From an uncultured Collinsella sp. (GTDB lineage Bacteria > Actinomycetota > Coriobacteriia > Coriobacteriales > Coriobacteriaceae): 16,934 nt of DNA. The position numbers and the translations under genes are program-made. This document shows positions 6,962 to 12,731 of the stretch, in pieces. Every line of letters starts with the position of its first letter. Position 1 is the first letter of the stretch. The stretch covers positions 1 through 16,934 of the forward strand of contig CABVAC010000043.1 in the NCBI GenBank assembly GCA_902496275.1, written 5' to 3'. The notes under the pieces were generated by a model. It saw only the letters and a list, made by a program, of their open reading frames with translations. It ran no database searches and had not been told where the DNA came from.

Positions 6962-8212
6962 ATGACCGATACCGCCGCAACCCGCCCCTACGGCGTGCTG
7001 GGCCGTGTGCTGGGCCACAGCTACACCCCGACCATCTACAAAGAGCTCGCTGGGCTCGAGTACGTGCGTTTTGAGCGCGAGCCCGAGGACCTCACGGCCT
7101 TTATGACGGGCGACGAGTGGGAGGGCACCAACGTGACCATCCCCTACAAGCGCGCCGTCATGGAATATCTTGACGAGCTGAGTCCGCTGGCCGAACGCAT
7201 GGGCAACGTCAACACCATCACGCGCCTGCCCGACGGCCGCCTGCGCGGCGACAACACCGACTACTTTGGTTTTCAGTGCCTGGTCGAGGAGCTGGGGGTT
7301 GAGGTTGCCGGCAAGAAGGCTCTCGTGCTCGGAGCCACCGGCGGCGCCGGCACCACGGCAAGTATGGTGCTGGGAGACCTGGGCGCCATTGTCGTGCCCG
7401 TCGGCCGCACGAGCGAGGTCAATTACGACAACATCTCCCAGCAGTCCGATGCAACGTTACTCGTCAACTGCACGCCCGCCGGCATGTTCCCCCACTGCCC
7501 CGACGCGCCTTGCACGCTCGAAGGGCTCGATGCGCTCGAAGGCGTTATCGACATTGTCTACAACCCCGCCCGCACGGGACTCATGCTCGAGGCCGAGCGC
7601 CGCGGCATCCCTTGCATCGGCGGTCTGCTGATGCTCGTGGCCCAAGCGGCACAGGCCGTCGAGCGCTATACCGGCCAAGCCACCCCGCGCGAGCGCATCC
7701 TGGACGTAACGGAGCGCCTGTCGCGCCGTGAGCAGAACATCGCCCTGATTGGCATGCCAGGCTCGGGCAAGACCCGCGTGGGCGAGCAGATCGCTCAGCT
7801 CACGGGCCGCGAGCACATCGACCTGGATCGCGCGCTTGAGGAGCGTCTAGGCATGCCCTGCGCCGACTATATCGTCGAGCGCGGCGAGGCGACCTTCCGC
7901 GAGCAGGAGACGGCGGCGCTGGCCGACATCTCCAAGCGCAGCGGCCTGGTGCTCTCCACCGGTGGCGGCGTGGTCACACGCGACGAGAACTATCCGCTGC
8001 TGCACCAGAACAGCCAGATCGTGATGCTCAACCGCAAGCTCGACGAGCTCGCCCACAAGGGCCGCCCCATCACCGCGCGCGACGGCATCGACAAGCTGGC
8101 CGAGCAGCGTATGCCGCGCTACCGCGGCTGGGCCGACTACATCATCGACTCACGCGACTGCGCCGCCAACACCGCCCAGGCCCTCCTCGACACCCTCCCA
8201 CCCGCTCTCTAA
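6962..8212 (+). CDS. aroE-aroK: Fused shikimate dehydrogenase / shikimate kinase (AroE-AroK)
   Basis: One 416-aa chain carries two consecutive shikimate steps. Residues 1-250 are AroE (3-dehydroshikimate reduction, NADPH): NVTIPYK with catalytic K63, GNVNT (81-85), GDNTD with D100, nucleotide loop GATGGAG (124-130), VNCTPAGM (168-175), and a GGLLMLVAQAAQA stretch (220-232). Residues about 258-416 are AroK (ATP-dependent 3-phosphorylation): Walker A GMPGSGKT (264-271), DLD (287-289), GEATFREQE (308-316), STGGGVV (332-338), and the lid around GRP (367-369). The frame is uninterrupted, so the fusion appears real. The N-terminal substrate segment (GVLGRVLGHSYTPTIY) is unusual beside the common HSxSPxxHN pattern. 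GGAGGTG, overlapping the end of pheA, supplies the ribosome site. Confidence 0.95.
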   Translation: MTDTAATRPYGVLGRVLGHSYTPTIYKELAGLEYVRFEREPEDLTAFMTGDEWEGTNVTIPYKRAVMEYLDELSPLAERMGNVNTITRLPDGRLRGDNTDYFGFQCLVEELGVEVAGKKALVLGATGGAGTTASMVLGDLGAIVVPVGRTSEVNYDNISQQSDATLLVNCTPAGMFPHCPDAPCTLEGLDALEGVIDIVYNPARTGLMLEAERRGIPCIGGLLMLVAQAAQAVERYTGQATPRERILDVTERLSRREQNIALIGMPGSGKTRVGEQIAQLTGREHIDLDRALEERLGMPCADYIVERGEATFREQETAALADISKRSGLVLSTGGGVVTRDENYPLLHQNSQIVMLNRKLDELAHKGRPITARDGIDKLAEQRMPRYRGWADYIIDSRDCAANTAQALLDTLPPAL

Positions 8213-8214
8213 CC

Positions 8215-8255
8215 AAAACCACCACAAAGGGGACAGGCACCTTTGTGGTGGTTTT
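8215..8255 (+). repeat. Perfect 16-bp inverted repeat between aroE-aroK and aroQ (terminator or REP-like element)
   Basis: AAAACCACCACAAAGG (8215-8230) is repeated as its exact reverse complement at 8240-8255 around a 9-nt loop. The A-rich start and T-rich end give it the form of a bidirectional intrinsic terminator. The core reads GGGGACAGGCACC, a motif I recall from dispersed extragenic palindromes in several bacteria; this could not be checked here. It leaves only 21 nt before the aroQ ATG, too little for a downstream promoter, so aroQ probably depends on readthrough or on a promoter inside aroE-aroK. Confidence 0.75.
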
Positions 8256-8276
8256 CCAACCGCAAAGGAAGCAACC

Positions 8277-8714
8277 ATGAAAGCACTCGTCATCAACGGC
8301 CCCAACCTCAACATGCTCGGCATTCGCGAGCCGGGCATCTATGGCAGCGACAACTACGACCGCTTAGTGCAGATCTGCCAGGAAGCGGGCGCCGCACAGG
8401 GCTTTGACGAGGTCGATGTCTTCCAGTCTAACCACGAGGGCAGCATCGTCGACAAGATCCAGGAGGCCTACGGCAAGGTCGACGGCATCGTCATCAACCC
8501 GGCGGCCTACACGCACACGAGCGTGGCAATCCTCGACGCCCTCAAGGCCGTCGCCATCCCTGCCGTCGAGGTTCACATCAGCGCCGTCGAGACCCGCGAG
8601 GACTTCCGCCAAGTGAGCTATGCACGCCTAGCCTGCTTCGCCACCATCACCGGCGAGGGCCTGCAGGGCTACGCACATGCGCTAGAGCTGTTGAAAGAGT
8701 ATCTCGAAAAGTAA
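8277..8714 (+). CDS. aroQ: 3-dehydroquinate dehydratase, type II
   Basis: This enzyme dehydrates 3-dehydroquinate to 3-dehydroshikimate, the third shikimate step, and completes the pathway set in this operon. The 145-aa length is typical of the small dodecameric type II enzymes. Visible motifs are NGPNLNMLGIREPGIYG (7-23) with R17 and catalytic Y22, SNHEG (51-55), INPAAYTHTS (73-82), and EVHIS (98-102) with catalytic H100. An AAAGGAA site (8264-8270) precedes the ATG. It is the last gene of the operon and ends 23 nt before a strong bidirectional hairpin. The EVHIS segment continues AVETREDFR, differing slightly from the common SNxxxREEFR. Confidence 0.96.
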   Translation: MKALVINGPNLNMLGIREPGIYGSDNYDRLVQICQEAGAAQGFDEVDVFQSNHEGSIVDKIQEAYGKVDGIVINPAAYTHTSVAILDALKAVAIPAVEVHISAVETREDFRQVSYARLACFATITGEGLQGYAHALELLKEYLEK

Positions 8715-8737
8715 GACCGCAACACTACTGAATAAAC

Positions 8738-8774
8738 AACAGCGGGGAGGGCCAAGTTGGTCCTCCCCGCTGTT
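8738..8774. terminator. Bidirectional terminator between aroQ and the convergent acyltransferase gene
   Basis: A 16-bp stem (8738-8753 with 8759-8774) contains one G-T wobble and a 5-nt loop. It carries an AACAGCGGGGAGG arm and its complement. It begins 23 nt after the aroQ stop and 2 nt beyond the stop of the opposing gene. On the minus strand it is followed by TTTATT; on the plus strand the T tract is short. It probably serves both convergent transcripts. Confidence 0.88.
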
Positions 8775-8775
8775 A

Positions 8776-9762
8776 TTACGCCTTCTTGATCACGTACGCC
8801 AATCCAATATCGCATCCGCAGCGTACGAATGACGCGAAGAACCACGATGCTGGCAGCGTCATAAGCAGAGGCATGGTCTGCCAAGGAATAAACCAATCGA
8901 CTGCATGGATCGCAAAGATCGCCAGACTGGCTAGTCCGCAAAACACGAGTCCTCGCTCAAAAGCCCCCAAAACCGGTACGTCTTTCAGCTTCTCCAGCGC
9001 CATGGAAACCCAGCACACGCAATAGCTGCCAGCAAGAGCGGCAGCCGTCGCAACCACAAACCCATCCACGCGGCGGCTCGAAAGCTCAAGCCCACTCAGC
9101 GCGGCAAGGACAAGCCAAGCGACACCGGCTCCAATAAATAGCAGAGGCTTGTTCGCGCTCGGCTCCAGCCCCCTTTGGCGGGCCGTATAGCCAACCCACA
9201 TCAGCAAGACGATGTAGCAGCTCAAATCCAAATCGAGCGGCAGGTAAACACCAAAATAGCGAGACACGCTCAAACCGCAAAAGGCAATCGCGGCACAGAC
9301 AACCCCTTGCCAAACAACCCCAATCCCGCGGCGATCAAACAGCCGCGTGAGCGCATTAAACAGCAGGCGCGACATAAACAGCGCCGCCAGAAACCATGCC
9401 ATGCCAACGGCGGTAACGCCAAGCCCAGGCACATCAACGCCCGAGGCAAACACAAGCGTGTTAAGCCCCGCAACCAGCGTACCGCTCGTCAACGGAGTGC
9501 CGCTCATCAAGAACGTCGGCACCTGCCACGCCAGCGCAAGAACCACATACGGCGCCAGCAGGCGCGACACCGAACCACTCAGCAGCTCGCGCCACGGCTT
9601 CGGCCTAAACGTATACCCGGCAAGAATAAAGAACACCGGCATGTGAAACGAGAAGATCGCGTGCCTCAAGGGAGAGGGATTTGGGACGGTGTGCCCCACA
9701 ATGACCAGAATAATTGCAATCCCTTTTGCAATATCGATCCAGTCGAGCCTTTTGCTTCCCAT
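8776..9762 (-). CDS. Membrane acyltransferase, acyltransferase 3 family
   Basis: The 328-aa integral membrane protein has about ten hydrophobic segments. The N-terminal signature is RLDWIDIAKGIAIILVIVGH with H24, followed by FSFHMPVFFILAGY (H40). These are hallmarks of the acyltransferase 3 family (OafA/WecH-like), whose members transfer acetyl or other acyl groups to surface sugars or lipids from the cytoplasmic side. Near the C-terminus, AIFAIHAVDWF matches the family's late conserved block. I chose the ATG at 9762 because GAAGGG lies just upstream; the frame also opens at a GTG at 9789. The acceptor is unknown. Decoration of the glycan made by the genes at 9969-16095 is a plausible guess from location. 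No separate promoter is visible between it and the upstream tRNA terminator. Confidence 0.88.
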   Translation of the reverse strand: MGSKRLDWIDIAKGIAIILVIVGHTVPNPSPLRHAIFSFHMPVFFILAGYTFRPKPWRELLSGSVSRLLAPYVVLALAWQVPTFLMSGTPLTSGTLVAGLNTLVFASGVDVPGLGVTAVGMAWFLAALFMSRLLFNALTRLFDRRGIGVVWQGVVCAAIAFCGLSVSRYFGVYLPLDLDLSCYIVLLMWVGYTARQRGLEPSANKPLLFIGAGVAWLVLAALSGLELSSRRVDGFVVATAAALAGSYCVCWVSMALEKLKDVPVLGAFERGLVFCGLASLAIFAIHAVDWFIPWQTMPLLMTLPASWFFASFVRCGCDIGLAYVIKKA

Positions 9763-9795
9763 GGCGAACCCTTCAAAACCGCAGCACACAAAATG

Positions 9796-9828
9796 AAAAA
9801 AGCCCAGACCACCTAGCGGCCCGGGCTT
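9796..9828 (-). terminator. Intrinsic terminator after tRNA-Arg(TCT)
   Basis: On the minus strand, AAGCCCGGGCC (9828-9818) pairs with GGTCTGGGCTT across a 7-nt loop. The 11-bp stem includes two G-T wobbles and leads into a run of six T (9801-9796). It lies about 10 nt beyond the tRNA 3' end and about 34 nt before the acyltransferase start. Confidence 0.9.
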
Positions 9829-9837
9829 AATAAACGA

Positions 9838-9914
9838 TGGTGCTCCATGGCGGATTCGAACCGTCGACCTTGGGATTAGAAGTCCCCTGCTCTATCCAAC
9901 TGAGCTAATGGAGC
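9838..9914 (-). tRNA. tRNA-Arg (anticodon TCT)
   Basis: The minus strand folds into a 77-nt cloverleaf. The acceptor stem is GCTCCAT/ATGGAGC, the D arm is GCTC/GAGC, the anticodon loop is CTTCTAA, the T loop is TTCGAAT, and CCA is encoded after discriminator A. The anticodon TCT reads AGA and AGG. Two stem mismatches are visible: G-A at the top of the anticodon stem (27-43) and A-C in the T stem (50-64). The remaining pairs and loops are canonical, so I call it a functional tRNA with slightly weakened arms. A terminator follows at once. Confidence 0.93.
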
Positions 9915-9960
9915 AAATAACCGCACGCCCAAGCAAGCACAAGCCTGTCAGGCGCAAGTA

Positions 9961-9966
9961 ATTATA
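9961..9966 (-). promoter_or_regulatory. Possible -10 box for tRNA-Arg(TCT)
   Basis: A perfect TATAAT on the minus strand lies 47 nt upstream of the tRNA 5' end, just beyond the stop of the ABC ATPase gene. No convincing -35 box is seen at 17-18 nt, where the sequence is ATPase coding region. The 54-nt gap 9915-9968 shows no usable terminator, so the tRNA could also be reached by readthrough from the ABC operon. Confidence 0.35.
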
Positions 9967-9968
9967 AC

Positions 9969-10736
9969 CTAGTTGAACTGCTCGCGGTACGCCTTGCAGA
10001 CCTCATCGACCGGGCCGTCCATGCGAAGGTCACCCTTCTCAATCCAAACGGCACGCTGGCAGATGCGCTCAACCTGCTCCATAGAGTGCGAAACGAACAG
10101 AACCGTCACGTCACCGCTCTGGATAAAGTGCTGGATGCGGTCCTCGCACTTCTGCTGGAAGAACACATCACCGACGGACAGCGTCTCGTCAACGATCAGA
10201 ATATCGGGCTCGGTAATCGTCGCGATTGCAAAGGCGATACGCGCCACCATGCCCGAGGAGAAGTTCTTAAGCGGCATATCGACAAAGTTCTGCAGCTCAG
10301 CGAACTCGATAATGCCGTCAAAGTTGGCATCGATGAACTCCTTGGTATAGCCGAGCAGGGCGCCGTTCAGATAGATGTTCTCGCGGGCGGTCAGCTCGGG
10401 GTCAAAGCCGGCGCCAAGCTCAATCAGCGGCGCGATGTTACCGTGCACCTTAACGCTGCCCTCGCTAGGCTCAAGAACGCCAGCGATAATCTTGAGCATC
10501 GTAGACTTGCCGGAGCCATTGGTGCCGACCAGACCCACAACCTCGCCGCGATGAATATCAAACGAGATGTGCTTAAGCGCCCTAAACTCCTCAAAGAACA
10601 GCTCGTGCTTGGCAAGCTTAATGAAGTACTCCTTGAGGTTGGTCAGCGACTCGGACGCCATGTTAAAGATCATGGTGACGTCATCGACCTCGACAGCCAG
10701 AGGCTGCTCGCTGTAATCAACAACAGATTCAGTCAT
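9969..10736 (-). CDS. Polysaccharide/teichoic-acid-type ABC exporter, ATP-binding subunit (Wzt/TagH-like)
   Basis: This is the cytoplasmic ATPase that powers export of a lipid-linked surface polymer with the permease encoded just upstream. Numbered from the ATG, the 255-aa protein has Walker A GTNGSGKST (71-79), a Q-loop region near 107, signature NFSSGM (159-163), Walker B ILIVDE (179-184) and switch histidine H217. The N-terminal stretch before Walker A, including FEEFRALKHISFDI, is typical of Wzt/TagH proteins. It lacks the C-terminal carbohydrate-binding extension found in some Wzt proteins that recognise capped O-antigens. The ATG at 10736 is preferred to the adjacent GTG at 10739 because AAGGAG then sits 7 nt upstream; that site overlaps the permease stop. 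Substrate unknown. Confidence 0.92.
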   Translation of the reverse strand: MTESVVDYSEQPLAVEVDDVTMIFNMASESLTNLKEYFIKLAKHELFFEEFRALKHISFDIHRGEVVGLVGTNGSGKSTMLKIIAGVLEPSEGSVKVHGNIAPLIELGAGFDPELTARENIYLNGALLGYTKEFIDANFDGIIEFAELQNFVDMPLKNFSSGMVARIAFAIATITEPDILIVDETLSVGDVFFQQKCEDRIQHFIQSGDVTVLFVSHSMEQVERICQRAVWIEKGDLRMDGPVDEVCKAYREQFN

Positions 10737-10747
10737 CACAGCACTCC

Positions 10748-11593
10748 TTAGATGTAGAGGATAAATTTGCGCTCGGACTTATGGAACACGGTGTAGCCGA
10801 TAACAAGCGCAAGAACCGCCCAAGCGACGCACATACCAAACGTCATAAGCGAAGGCGTTGTCTGGAACAAGAAAATATCGCGCATAAACTGCAGATAGTT
10901 GTACATGGGGTTCGCATAAACCAAAATCCGCACGATATGAGGCATCTTCACAACGAAGTCGGTCGTCCAGAAAATAGGCGTGATGTAAGTCCACGCCGTA
11001 ATGACGACGCTCCACAGATGCATGACATCGCGGAAGAAGACCGTGAGGGCGGAGAGCATCATGCCCAGGCCCATGCAGAAGCACATAAGCAGCAGTAGGC
11101 AGACCGGCAGCAGAATCAGGTGCCAAGAAGGCATAACGTGGAACCACAGCATAACGATGGCAACGGCGACCAGCGAGAAGGCAAAGTTAACCAGCGAGAA
11201 GAGCACCTTCTGTACTGGGAAGACCCAGCGGTGCACCTTAACCTTCTTGAGCAGCGGGGCAGCACCCACGATCGACGTCAGGGCCTGGTTCGTAGACTCG
11301 GACATGACGGCAAAGGTGACGTTACCCACGATCAAGTACAGCGGGTACATCTCGGGCGTAATCGAACCATTGCGGCCCTGGGCGAAAATCGTCGAGAACA
11401 CGATGGCCATGACGATCATCATCAGCAGCGGGTTGAGCACCGACCATGCGACGCCCAGAACGCTACGGCGATACTTGATCTTAAAATCCTTGGTAACCAG
11501 CTGACGAAGGATAAACGCGTCCTTCTCAAATTCGTTCTTAGCAAACGTCGCAGGCAGACTGCGAGTTTCTTGTTGCTTTGTCTGATCCGACAC
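10748..11593 (-). CDS. Polysaccharide/teichoic-acid-type ABC exporter, permease subunit (Wzm/TagG-like, ABC-2)
   Basis: This is the membrane channel subunit for export of a polyprenyl-linked glycan. The 281-aa protein has an N-terminal cytoplasmic region with FKIKYRRSVLGVAWSVLNPL (37-56), the hallmark of Wzm/TagG permeases. About six membrane segments follow (near 52-70, 85-105, 128-150, 158-183, 192-212 and 255-271), with FFRDVMHLW (186-194) between. I place the start at GTG 11593, because AAAGGAG (11608-11602) is 8 nt upstream and the family motif is then near the N-terminus. A longer frame opens at 11656 but would overlap the promoter. The gene is 11 nt upstream of its ATPase partner, and the two form an operon divergent from the glycosyltransferases. 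Confidence 0.92.
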   Translation of the reverse strand: MSDQTKQQETRSLPATFAKNEFEKDAFILRQLVTKDFKIKYRRSVLGVAWSVLNPLLMMIVMAIVFSTIFAQGRNGSITPEMYPLYLIVGNVTFAVMSESTNQALTSIVGAAPLLKKVKVHRWVFPVQKVLFSLVNFAFSLVAVAIVMLWFHVMPSWHLILLPVCLLLLMCFCMGLGMMLSALTVFFRDVMHLWSVVITAWTYITPIFWTTDFVVKMPHIVRILVYANPMYNYLQFMRDIFLFQTTPSLMTFGMCVAWAVLALVIGYTVFHKSERKFILYI

Positions 11594-11601
11594 GGATGCA
11601 A

Positions 11602-11608
11602 CTCCTTT
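11602..11608 (-). promoter_or_regulatory. Ribosome binding site fixing the permease GTG start
   Basis: AAAGGAG on the minus strand, 8 nt before GTG 11593. It supports this start over the upstream ATG at 11656, which has no such site and would place the first 21 codons across the -10 box. Confidence 0.75.
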
Positions 11609-11632
11609 ACTCGTAATCGTTGACAAACGAAC

Positions 11633-11638
11633 AGTATA
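11633..11638 (-). promoter_or_regulatory. -10 box of the ABC exporter operon
   Basis: TATACT on the minus strand (5 of 6 consensus matches), 40 nt upstream of the permease GTG. Transcription would start near 11626. The -35 position is weak (ATCGTT at 17-nt spacing). It faces the divergent -10 box at 11718. Confidence 0.45.
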
Positions 11639-11717
11639 GACCCGACGGCCATGCAAACGATTCGCGCAACAAAACTGGAGAACTAACCCACATCTTAGGA
11701 TGCCAAGTCCAAACGGC

Positions 11718-11723
11718 TATACT
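11718..11723 (+). promoter_or_regulatory. -10 box of the glycosyltransferase-YfhO operon
   Basis: TATACT, with a weak -35 (TTAGGA, 11695-11700) at 17-nt spacing. Transcription would begin around 11730, giving a leader of about 24 nt that carries the AAAGGAG ribosome site (11741-11747). It is the only clear promoter-like element before the three plus-strand glycan genes. Confidence 0.5.
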
Positions 11724-11753
11724 TTCAGGGATTGAATGTAAAAGGAGCATTGA

Positions 11754-12725
11754 GTGAATTCTGAATCCATCGCCGTCATCATCCCCTGCTACAACGAAGC
11801 CCTCACGATCGGCAAAGTCATCGACGACTTTCACCGCGAGCTTCCGCAAGCGACGGTCTACGTCTATGACAACAACTCGTCGGACGACACCTCGCACATC
11901 GCCACCGAACACGGCGCCACGGTCCGCTTTGAGCCCCGTCAGGGAAAGGGCAACGTGTGCCGCCAGATGTTTCGTGATATCGACGCCGATTGCTACCTGA
12001 TGGTCGACGGAGACGACACCTATCCCGCCGAGGCGGCCAAAGCCCTCTGCGAGCCTATCCTCAACGGCACGGCCGATATGACCGTAGGCGACCGCCTTTC
12101 CAACGGCACCTACGCCGAGGAAAACAAGCGTGCTTTCCACGGCTTTGGCAACAATCTGGTCCGCGCCATGATCAAGTGGATCTATGGCTACAGCTTCGAT
12201 GATGTCATGACCGGCTACCGCGCCATGAGCCGCCCGTTCGTCAAAACCTTCCCTGTGCTTTCCGAGGGCTTCCAAATCGAAACCGAGCTCTCGATCCACG
12301 CCGTCGACCACCGCTGGCGCATCAAAGATGTGCCCATCGTGTACCGCGACCGTCCGGAAGGCTCCGAGTCCAAGCTCAATACCGTGAGCGACGGCATTAA
12401 AGTCGTCGCGATGATCGGTACGCTGTTCAAGGACTACCGCCCGCTGAAGTTCTTCAGCCTCGTCGCGCTTCTGTTTGCGGTGATCGGCCTCGTCCTGGGC
12501 ATGCCCATCGTTGTCGAGTATTTCCAGACCGGCCTCGTTCCGCGCTTCCCCACCGCCATACTCGCCGCGTCGTTTATGTTCCTGTGCGGCCTGAGCCTTG
12601 CGACCGGATTCATCCTGGATTCTGTAGCAAAGGTCGAAAAAAAGCAGTGGGAGGTCAACGTGTATAGCAAGTACGTCTACGATGACCAGCCCGGCAAGTT
12701 CGCCACCAAGACAAGCGAGAGGTAA
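11754..12725 (+). CDS. GT2-family membrane-anchored glycosyltransferase (polyprenyl-phosphate sugar synthase-like)
   Basis: The 323-aa protein has an N-terminal GT-A domain: AVIIPCYNEALTIGKVI (7-23), VYDNNSSDDT (37-46), and the metal-binding VDGDD (84-88). It ends with two hydrophobic segments (about 233-255 and 266-290) and a short tail. This layout fits enzymes related to dolichol/polyprenol-phosphate sugar synthases, which load a sugar from a nucleotide donor onto a lipid phosphate at the inner face of the membrane. The start is GTG, with AAAGGAG 6 nt upstream. It is the first gene of the operon; the next glycosyltransferase follows after 6 nt. Donor sugar and acceptor cannot be read from sequence, and transfer directly to a lipid-linked oligosaccharide is an alternative. 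Confidence 0.85.
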   Translation: MNSESIAVIIPCYNEALTIGKVIDDFHRELPQATVYVYDNNSSDDTSHIATEHGATVRFEPRQGKGNVCRQMFRDIDADCYLMVDGDDTYPAEAAKALCEPILNGTADMTVGDRLSNGTYAEENKRAFHGFGNNLVRAMIKWIYGYSFDDVMTGYRAMSRPFVKTFPVLSEGFQIETELSIHAVDHRWRIKDVPIVYRDRPEGSESKLNTVSDGIKVVAMIGTLFKDYRPLKFFSLVALLFAVIGLVLGMPIVVEYFQTGLVPRFPTAILAASFMFLCGLSLATGFILDSVAKVEKKQWEVNVYSKYVYDDQPGKFATKTSER

Positions 12726-12731
12726 ACCACC

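Noticed and set aside
8215..8774. Possible CRISPR-like or tandem repeat structure from the two strong hairpins near aroQ
   Set aside because: The two hairpins have unrelated sequences and flank a normal gene; there are no regular repeats or spacers.
9175..9816. Plus-strand open frame of 213 codons opposite the acyltransferase
   Set aside because: Its composition (Lys, Arg, Gln, Pro, His rich) is the complement of hydrophobic membrane codons on the other strand. It has no ribosome site and no domain.
11120..11623. Plus-strand open frames of 167 codons opposite the permease
   Set aside because: Antisense shadows of a membrane protein gene, rich in His, Arg and Asp, with no supporting signal.
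11620..11625. A perfect TTGACA on the plus strand in the divergent region
   Set aside because: No -10 box lies at 16-18 nt; the nearest TATA-like run is only 9 nt away and belongs to the minus-strand promoter.
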